The notes under the pieces are model-generated. The model did no database searches. It was not told the origin of the DNA and saw only the letters and a program-made list of their open reading frames with translations. From the NCBI GenBank assembly GCA_900556465.1, contig USPK01000027.1:1-22443 (forward strand): a stretch of 22,443 nucleotides of DNA, written 5' to 3'. The translations under genes and the position numbers were made by a program. Source of the DNA: an uncultured Prevotella sp. Lineage in GTDB: Bacteria; Bacteroidota; Bacteroidia; Bacteroidales; Bacteroidaceae. Shown here piece after piece: positions 14,172 through 19,244 of the stretch; within the stretch, counting starts at the first letter, position 1, and each line of letters opens with the position of its first letter.

Positions 14172-14844
14172 TTTCTTTCTCCTTTTTTAGTTCCAGATAA
14201 CGCTCCAGGCCGGCCCGGCGCAACGTGCAGGCGGGGCAATGGCCGCAGCCGTCGCCCACGACGCCGTTGTAGCAGGTCAGCGTCTCGTGGCGTACCAGGT
14301 CGAGCACGCCCAACTCGTCCGCCAGCGCCCAGGTCTGGCACTTGTCCTTCCACATCAAGGGCGTGTGGATGATGAACTGCTCCTCCATGCCCAGATTCAA
14401 GGTGACGTTCAGACTCTTGATAAAGGCGTCGCGACAGTCCGGATAGCCCGAATAGTCGGTCTCAGACACGCCCGTCACGAGGTGACTGATGCCGCGCTCG
14501 CGGGCATAGACCGCAGCGATGGTCAGAAAGAACAGATTGCGCCCCGGTACGAACGTGTTGGGCGGGCCTCCGGCCGGCTTCTCTTCGTCCATCTTCACCG
14601 ACGGGTCCGTCAGGGAATTGGCCGCCAGCTTACCGATGAAAGACACGTCCATACACTCAAAGTGTACGCCGGCCTTGCGGGCAATGCGCTCCGCTACGTC
14701 CACCTCGTGTACATGCTTTTGTCCGTAAACGAACGTCAGGGCGTAGACTTCCTTGAAGTGGGCCTTGGCCCAAAACAGACAGGTCGTGGAATCCTGGCCC
14801 CCACTGAAGACGACCAGCGCCCTGTCATGATTCATCTGCATCAT
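14158..14844 (-). CDS. queC: 7-cyano-7-deazaguanine synthase QueC
   Basis: A 228-residue ATP-dependent enzyme converting 7-carboxy-7-deazaguanine to preQ0. The PP-loop signature SGGQDST lies at residues 14-20 and the GHE/GVSETDYSGYPDCR region near 124-139. The four zinc-binding cysteines are Cys191, Cys200, Cys203 and Cys206 (CYNG...GDGCGHCPAC). Its ATG overlaps the stop of the upstream yhhQ gene in an ATGA arrangement, and its 3' end overlaps the ferredoxin-like gene. Nearby ATG codons three and nine bases inside could also serve as the start; 14844 is chosen for the overlap. Confidence 0.95.
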   Translation of the reverse strand: MMQMNHDRALVVFSGGQDSTTCLFWAKAHFKEVYALTFVYGQKHVHEVDVAERIARKAGVHFECMDVSFIGKLAANSLTDPSVKMDEEKPAGGPPNTFVPGRNLFFLTIAAVYARERGISHLVTGVSETDYSGYPDCRDAFIKSLNVTLNLGMEEQFIIHTPLMWKDKCQTWALADELGVLDLVRHETLTCYNGVVGDGCGHCPACTLRRAGLERYLELKKEKENAAE

Positions 14845-15530
14845 ATATCAAAAAATTTCAGCACATTGTAAGAAATGTCGCGGTCGTAGGCATCTTCTCC
14901 TTCCACACGCTTCATCCACCGCACCACTCTCACCGTCACCGGCAAGGCTACGAGCTCGTAGGCCGTCTTGAGGACCACCTGCGTCAGCATCATGGCGGGC
15001 AGCACGTGCCAGGGCACCACGCCGCCCAGCGCCAAGGGAAAGAAAATCAGCGAATCGGCCCCCTCGCCCACCAGCGTAGAGACGATGGCGCGGAGCGAAA
15101 ACCCGCGACCGCCCTGCAATATCTTCATGCGGCTCATCACGTAGGCATTGAGAAACGAGCCTACCAGAAACGCGAGGAACGAAGCGGCGGCGATGCGCGG
15201 CGCCAGGCCGAAGATGGCCCGGAAGCCGTCCTGCCCCGTCCAGTAAGCGGCCGCGGGCAACGCCACGGCGGCCAAGCCGAAAAGGACAAAGAGGAAGTTC
15301 ATGAAAAAGCCAAGCCAGATGACCAGCCGCGCTTTGCGAAAGCCCCACACCTCTACGAGGCAATCGTTGATGATATAAGACACGGGGAAGACGATAAGTC
15401 CGGCCGTCAGCTCCAAAGGCCCCACTGTCACCTGTTTAGTTTCCAACAAGTTTGCCGCTATCAGGCAAACGCAAAAGAGTACTCCCAGCAACATGAACGG
15501 GAGGCTCACCATTCCTTTCCTTTCTTTCAT
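14841..15530 (-). CDS. yhhQ: Queuosine precursor transporter YhhQ (VUT family)
   Basis: A 229-residue integral membrane protein with about six hydrophobic helices. The conserved stretches FPVSYIINDCLVEVWGFRKAR (about residues 48-68) and STLVGEGADSLIFFPLA (about 150-167) are the hallmark YhhQ/VUT_1 signatures. The family imports preQ0, preQ1 or queuine-type precursors. It leads the operon with queC and queF, as often seen in Bacteroidetes, so the cell may combine salvage with synthesis. A second in-frame ATG lies 18 bases inside; 15530 gives a short basic N-terminus before the first helix. It is transcribed from a promoter at 15626-15596 through a leader of about 60 bases. Confidence 0.93.
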   Translation of the reverse strand: MKERKGMVSLPFMLLGVLFCVCLIAANLLETKQVTVGPLELTAGLIVFPVSYIINDCLVEVWGFRKARLVIWLGFFMNFLFVLFGLAAVALPAAAYWTGQDGFRAIFGLAPRIAAASFLAFLVGSFLNAYVMSRMKILQGGRGFSLRAIVSTLVGEGADSLIFFPLALGGVVPWHVLPAMMLTQVVLKTAYELVALPVTVRVVRWMKRVEGEDAYDRDISYNVLKFFDI

Positions 15531-15595
15531 CTGTTCTTGTTTTTAACGAGGTTGACCAAGCACTCGGGACAGGCCCCGGCGGGCCTTTCGCGCTG

Positions 15596-15626
15596 CAAAA
15601 ATACAGTATTGCAGCCAACCGGCCAA
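15596..15626 (-). promoter_or_regulatory. Promoter of the yhhQ-queC-EFR1-queF operon
   Basis: Minus strand: TTG at 15626-15624, 20 bases, then TATTTTTG at 15603-15596. This matches the Bacteroidota consensus. The leader between about 15590 and 15531 contains a GGCCCGCCGGGGCC-type stem but no clear preQ1 aptamer. Confidence 0.65.
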
Positions 15627-15746
15627 GTGTTTGGGCCGCTATTTGGAAAACGGTGCGGACCGCCGGCCCCGTCCTGCGGCGCCCGGCCCCGGTCGCGCAG
15701 CGGGCCGGCACAGGGGCTTCGGGGCGCCGGAGTAACGGACGAAGAA

Positions 15747-15806
15747 CTCGCCCTAGCCCCGTTGCAACGGGGCTAGGGCGAGTCGCAACGGGGCTAGGGC
15801 CCGTAG
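15747..15806. repeat. 36-bp perfect palindrome plus 21-nt direct repeat, site 2
   Basis: CTCGCCCTAGCCCCGTTG at 15747-15764 is followed with no spacer by its exact reverse complement at 15765-15782. A further copy of CAACGGGGCTAGGGC then begins at 15786, 21 bases after the first (15765). It lies between the trpB stop (15836) and the yhhQ promoter, so the hairpin may also end the trpB transcript (TTCTTCG follows on the minus strand). Together with a CGCCCG/CGGGCG stem at 15811-15825 it accounts for most of the 305-base gap 15531-15835. The unit is the same family as at 9072 and 22298. Confidence 0.85.
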
Positions 15807-15835
15807 ACGACGCCCGAAACGGGCGGGGAGCGCCG

Positions 15836-17032
15836 CTACAAATCGGCGTAGCGGGAAGCGTATTGCAGATAGGTCTCCGCATCCTTGTCGCCACGGCCCG
15901 AAAGGGTGGCGACGACCACCTCGTCCTCGCGGAAACGCAGCTTGGCCAGGGCGCCCAGTGCATGGGCCGACTCGAGGGCGGGAAAGATGCCCTCGTGACG
16001 AATCAGGGCGTAGGCGGCCCGCAGCGCTTCGTCGTCCGTAATGGCCACAACCTCGGCGCGCCCCGTCTTGGCCAGATAGGCCGGGAGCGGGCCGATGCCC
16101 GGATAGTCCAAGCCGGCGGAGATGGAGTAAGGCTCGCGCACGTGCCCGGCCTCGTCCTGCAAGACGTAGGTACGAGCGCCGTGGAGCACGCCCTCACGCC
16201 CCTCGCAAATGGCCGCGGCTGAGCGGCCGGTGGAAAGGCCCTCGCCGCCCGCTTCGGCCAGGACGATGCGCACGGCCTCATTATCCAGGAAGTGGTAAAT
16301 AGTCCCCGCGGCGTTCGAGCCTCCGCCAATGCAGGCCACGAGGCAGTCCGGCGCCTCCCGGCCCTCTTGCTCCTGCAGCTGTACCTTGATTTCCTCGCTG
16401 ATAACGCTTTGCAGGCGCGCCACCATGTCGGGATAGGGATGGGGGCCTACGGCCGAGCCGATGAGATAGAAGGTCTCGGCCGGGTGGGCCATCCAGTCGG
16501 CCAACGCGGCGTCGACGGCGTTCTGCAGCGTGCCGCCCCCGGTCTCCACGGGACAGACCGTCGCGCCCAGGAGCCTCATCTTCTCCACATTGGGCCGCTG
16601 CCGCTCTACGTCGACCGCACCCATGTAGATGGTACACGAGAGGCCGAAAAGCGCGCAGACAGTGGCCGTGGCCACGCCGTGCTGCCCGGCGCCGGTCTCG
16701 GCTATGATGCGGTGTTTGCCCATACGGCGGGCCAGCAGCGCCTGCCCCAACGCATTGTTTATCTTATGGGCGCCGGTGTGGTTCAAGTCCTCCCGCTTCA
16801 GGTAGACACGCCCGCCGCACTGCCGGCTTAACGAAGGCGACAGGTAGAGCGGCGAAGGGCGCCCGGCATAGTTCTGGAGCAGATAGCGGAACTCTTTCTG
16901 GAAATCGTCGCTTTCGATGACGTCGCGATAGACGGTTCGCAGTTCGTCAATGCAGGGACGGAGCACTTCGGGGATGTAGGCCCCGCCAAACTGGCCGTAG
17001 CAGCCGGCCTCGTTCACTTGATACTTTTTCAT
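15836..17032 (-). CDS. trpB: Tryptophan synthase beta chain
   Basis: A 398-residue PLP enzyme condensing indole with serine to tryptophan. Conserved features: GQFGGAYIPEVL near residues 13-24, LNHTGAHKINN with the PLP lysine Lys90, AETGAGQHGVATA with the catalytic Glu112, CIGGGSNAAG (PLP phosphate loop) and LSGRGDKD near the C-terminus. Length and motifs are those of canonical TrpB1 rather than the longer TrpB2. The start at 17032 gives the family-typical MKKYQVNEAG beginning; an in-frame extension to 17194 would run back through the attenuator terminator. No other trp gene is adjacent, and the next gene downstream has its own promoter. The leader carries a Trp-codon peptide and terminator, so expression is probably controlled by attenuation. 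Confidence 0.95.
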   Translation of the reverse strand: MKKYQVNEAGCYGQFGGAYIPEVLRPCIDELRTVYRDVIESDDFQKEFRYLLQNYAGRPSPLYLSPSLSRQCGGRVYLKREDLNHTGAHKINNALGQALLARRMGKHRIIAETGAGQHGVATATVCALFGLSCTIYMGAVDVERQRPNVEKMRLLGATVCPVETGGGTLQNAVDAALADWMAHPAETFYLIGSAVGPHPYPDMVARLQSVISEEIKVQLQEQEGREAPDCLVACIGGGSNAAGTIYHFLDNEAVRIVLAEAGGEGLSTGRSAAAICEGREGVLHGARTYVLQDEAGHVREPYSISAGLDYPGIGPLPAYLAKTGRAEVVAITDDEALRAAYALIRHEGIFPALESAHALGALAKLRFREDEVVVATLSGRGDKDAETYLQYASRYADL

Positions 17033-17112
17033 GTTGCTATGGTTTGATGAATGTTGGTTCTGAGCGGCTGGCGTCCGCGACCGTTCCGCGCGCGGCGCCA
17101 GGTATCGGGCAC

Positions 17113-17156
17113 AAAAAAATCCGGCGGTCTGTCGTAAACTGACAAACCGCCGGAAT
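17113..17156 (-). terminator. Attenuator terminator (3:4 hairpin) in the trpB leader
   Basis: Minus strand: TCCGGCGGTTTGTC at 17154-17141 pairs with GACAGACCGCCGGA at 17133-17120 (14 bp, one G-U) around the 7-nt loop AGTTTAC, and is followed by seven T at 17119-17113. This is a textbook intrinsic terminator placed about 80 bases upstream of the trpB start codon and 28 bases after the leader-peptide stop codon. Confidence 0.92.
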
Positions 17157-17228
17157 CTTATCTTTACACCTGCACGATGGGCTAAGAGACGCACGGAGAG
17201 CTCGGCCTACGACTGAAACACCGTAAGC
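17120..17228 (-). promoter_or_regulatory. Ribosome-mediated trp attenuator (alternative RNA pairings)
   Basis: On the minus-strand RNA, segment 1 (GCUUACGG, 17228-17221) can pair with segment 2 (UCGUAGGC, 17212-17205), giving 8 bp. Segment 2, as GUCGUAGGC at 17213-17205 and continuing with CGAGC to 17200, can instead pair with GUUUACGAC at 17139-17131 and GUUUG at 17147-17143 with a 3-nt bulge. The latter uses part of the terminator stem and its loop, so it is an antiterminator. A ribosome stalled on the Trp codons at 17238-17233 would mask segment 1 and free segment 2. This is the logic of the enterobacterial trp leader. Pairings were found by hand. Confidence 0.8.
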
Positions 17229-17265
17229 TGCGCCACCAATTCCGACGTCCTGCAAGCTGCATCAT
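17182..17265 (-). CDS. trpL: trp leader peptide with tandem Trp codons
   Basis: A 27-codon frame from ATG (17265-17263, followed at once by a second ATG) to TAG at 17184-17182. It encodes a short basic peptide containing RRNWWRS, with adjacent Trp codons at 17238-17233 (codons 10 and 11). The peptide has no other recognisable function. It is preceded by an A-rich stretch (AAGAAAGATAAAG) typical of Bacteroidota translation starts. It lies about 85 bases downstream of a perfect consensus promoter and directly upstream of an intrinsic terminator and trpB. Two Trp codons in a row in a 27-codon leader before a tryptophan gene is the classical signature of a regulatory leader peptide. Confidence 0.85.
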   Translation of the reverse strand: MMQLAGRRNWWRSLRCFSRRPSSPCVS

Positions 17266-17357
17266 GACTTTATCTTTCTTTTTGTTTTCCCTCTTCCCCG
17301 TGCGGCGCTCCCCGGCCGAAGCCGGCGTCCCACAGGCTGAGGACTTGTTTGACGTTG

Positions 17358-17389
17358 CAAATATAGAAGTTCGCCAGGTCCCGGCCAAA
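17358..17389 (-). promoter_or_regulatory. Promoter of the trpL-trpB transcript
   Basis: Minus strand: TTTG at 17389-17386, exactly 20 bases, then TATATTTG at 17365-17358, a perfect consensus. Transcription would start near 17352. Downstream, a CCGGC-UUCG-GCCGG tetraloop stem lies near 17312-17325 before the leader ORF. Confidence 0.8.
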
Positions 17390-17549
17390 CTTTTTGTCAA
17401 CTTTTTTCGAGAAAAATTATCAAACGGTACACGGGAGCCGTCCGCGGCCGTCCTCCGGCACTGCCGCGCGGCAGGGCTGCACGCCCCGCCCGCCGGAAGA
17501 CCGGGCCTGCCGGCGCCGCCACGGGGAGGCCGGCCCGTCCGCCGGGGGA

Positions 17550-17587
17550 CAAAAAAATCCCCGCCGACCACAGAGAGCCGACGGGAA
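17550..17587 (-). terminator. Intrinsic terminator after the beta-helix lipoprotein gene
   Basis: Minus strand: CCCGTCGGC pairs with GTCGGCGGG (9 bp with two G-U) around the 8-nt loop TCTCTGTG, followed by seven T (positions 17557-17551). It lies 28 bases after the stop codon at 17615 and closes the TonB receptor/lipoprotein operon before the trpB promoter region. Confidence 0.8.
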
Positions 17588-17614
17588 CCCATACACCCCG
17601 TATGTCTGACAGAA

Positions 17615-19147
17615 TTAATAGTTCGTATTGTTCGGGTCGAAGTTCGTCCAGCCCTCGAGCCAGTTGTCCGTTCCGAAAGCGCCGATGTAGTTCACCTGGT
17701 CGAAGTTGCCCGTTACGCCGGAGAAGGAAGCGGCGCTGAGCAGCGGGCTGCCTACCTGCGGCATGAAGTCGGCGTTGAGGCCGTTGAACAGGCTGCGGCC
17801 GGAGAGCATCATCTCGGCGGAAGTGGTCACGCGGTTGCCACTCTGTGCGAGGAAGAAAGTAGACGAGAAGGAAGGAGCCGAAGCGTCGACGATGGGCTGC
17901 TTGTCGGCGTCGTAACCCGTTACAAGGTGGTCCTCATAGAGTTTGTTGGCGTCGGAACCGGTAATGTCCATGTCGGCAAACCAAATGTTGCGCAAGTTCA
18001 GCTCGCCGGCCTCGGCCATCTCCTGCGTATTGCCGCGCTCACCGTCAAGAATCAAGCCGATGGGCCAACCAAGGGCGATGGAGTTCACACAGTTCAGACG
18101 CGAAGCGCGACGGATCTGCATGGCGGACTGATAGATGCCCAGGCCGGAACCGTTATCGGGGAAGAAGTTGCCGCCGTCGATGTGGCCGGCCTCCGTATCG
18201 TTCACGAAACTGGAGCTGACAGCCTTCGGACCGACAAAGGTCATGTTGCTGAACGTAGCGGTCGTGTAGGGAGAAGCCAAGGCGCCGTCGGCATTGTTAT
18301 CGCTCTCGAAGCCGTTGCTCTGGGACTTGTCGGCAATGCGCGGGTCGCGGACGCTCAGGCCGTACTGCACGCTGCCGTTGTAACCGTTGTCGGTGTCGAA
18401 GTCATCGTCCCAGCCGTTGAAGGCAATGAGGTACTTGCAGTTCACCGTACCGCCGAACCATTCGTAGGAGTCGTCGTTGGAATAGGAAACCTGCACGTGG
18501 TCAATCTTCGTACCGCTGCCGACAGAACCCAAGGTCAGGCCGTTGATTTCCTGGTCAACGCCGAAAGGATAACCGGCGAACTCGATGCGGACATAGCTCA
18601 ACACGCCCGAGTTGTCGTTGGCGTCGGAACCGCCGTGCTTCGTGCGCGGACCGCCCTCAATCTGCTGCTCACGCTGATTGTTGGGCGCCTTACCGCAAAG
18701 GATGACGCCGCCCCAGTCGCCAGGCATACGGCTGCCGGCAGCTTCGCCCGAAGTGAAGACAATAGGCTCGCTGGCCGTTCCCTGTGCGATGAGCTTGCCG
18801 CCCCGCTCGACGATGAGCGACGACATAGTGGCCTTGTCGCCCTTGATTATGGTACCCGGCTCGATGGTCAGTTCTGCGCCGTCGGCAATGTAGACCCAGC
18901 CTTTCAGATGATAAACGCCCTTCGTCAGAGTCTGCTTGCCGGTGAAGACGAACTCCTTGTCGCCGTTGCCAATCGTATTGCCCTCGAAAAGCAGATTATC
19001 GGCAGCCACGATTCCTCCGTCGGTCGACCACTCGCGGTCAGGGGCCGTCGCACTGTTATCGTCGTCGCTGCACGACGTCGTAACCATTGCCAAACTCAGC
19101 GCGGTCATGGAAGCCAGCGCCCATACTCTGAAACTCTGTTTTCTCAT
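17615..19147 (-). CDS. Predicted surface lipoprotein with right-handed beta-helix features
   Basis: A 510-residue lipoprotein. The signal peptide ends in the lipobox VTTSC with lipidated Cys26, directly followed by SDDDN, which resembles the Bacteroides lipoprotein export signal that sends lipoproteins to the cell surface. The body is strand-rich and Gly/Asn/Asp-rich. Repeated short turns (GVYHLKGWVYIADGAELTIEPGTIIKGD, GGVILCGKAPNN, LSYVRIEFAG, IDHVQVSYSNDDSYEWFGG, CKYLIAFNGWDDDFDTDNG) suggest a parallel beta-helix; such proteins are often annotated only as hypothetical in Bacteroidetes. Asp/Asn-rich loops could bind Ca2+ (inference). It follows the TonB receptor gene by 97 bases, which hold a GC-rich hairpin at 19208-19237 but no promoter, so the two are probably one operon. 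The ligand is unknown. Confidence 0.8.
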   Translation of the reverse strand: MRKQSFRVWALASMTALSLAMVTTSCSDDDNSATAPDREWSTDGGIVAADNLLFEGNTIGNGDKEFVFTGKQTLTKGVYHLKGWVYIADGAELTIEPGTIIKGDKATMSSLIVERGGKLIAQGTASEPIVFTSGEAAGSRMPGDWGGVILCGKAPNNQREQQIEGGPRTKHGGSDANDNSGVLSYVRIEFAGYPFGVDQEINGLTLGSVGSGTKIDHVQVSYSNDDSYEWFGGTVNCKYLIAFNGWDDDFDTDNGYNGSVQYGLSVRDPRIADKSQSNGFESDNNADGALASPYTTATFSNMTFVGPKAVSSSFVNDTEAGHIDGGNFFPDNGSGLGIYQSAMQIRRASRLNCVNSIALGWPIGLILDGERGNTQEMAEAGELNLRNIWFADMDITGSDANKLYEDHLVTGYDADKQPIVDASAPSFSSTFFLAQSGNRVTTSAEMMLSGRSLFNGLNADFMPQVGSPLLSAASFSGVTGNFDQVNYIGAFGTDNWLEGWTNFDPNNTNY

Positions 19148-19207
19148 ATTGTTTACATTGTGGCCCTACGTCGGGCCGGTTAATAAATATGTTCGTGATT
19201 TGCGGGT

Positions 19208-19237
19208 CGGGGCGGCCGCGCGGGCGGCCTGGCCCCG
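19208..19237 (-). other. Stable intra-operon hairpin between TonB receptor and lipoprotein genes
   Basis: Minus strand: CGGGGC, a two-base bulge and GGCCGC pair with GCGGCC and GCCCCG around a 4-nt loop (12 bp in all). No T-run follows. It may reduce downstream transcription or protect the 3' end of the receptor message. A smaller GGCCC/GGGCC stem lies at 19162-19177. Confidence 0.55.
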
Positions 19238-19244
19238 GAGGTTT

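Noticed and set aside
12836..14200. 454-codon plus-strand frame opposite queF and the ferredoxin-like gene
   Set aside because: Antisense of two well-recognised genes; Arg/Pro/Ser-rich translation without motifs.
15531..15590. preQ1 riboswitch in the yhhQ leader
   Set aside because: An A-rich stretch (GTTAAAAACAAG) is present, but the conserved loop and pseudoknot of preQ1-I could not be assembled; a covariance-model search would decide.
15436..15963. 175-codon minus-strand frame with seven-residue periodic motif (SPVATRP/SPVATGL)
   Set aside because: It only translates the 21-nt repeat and palindrome and overlaps yhhQ and trpB ends.
17033..17194. N-terminal extension of trpB to 17194
   Set aside because: It would translate through the attenuator terminator; canonical TrpB begins at the MKKYQVNE start.
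17264..19183. 639-codon plus-strand frame opposite the lipoprotein gene
   Set aside because: Low-complexity V/A/G/R composition; the minus strand encodes a proper lipobox and beta-helix protein with promoter and terminator context.
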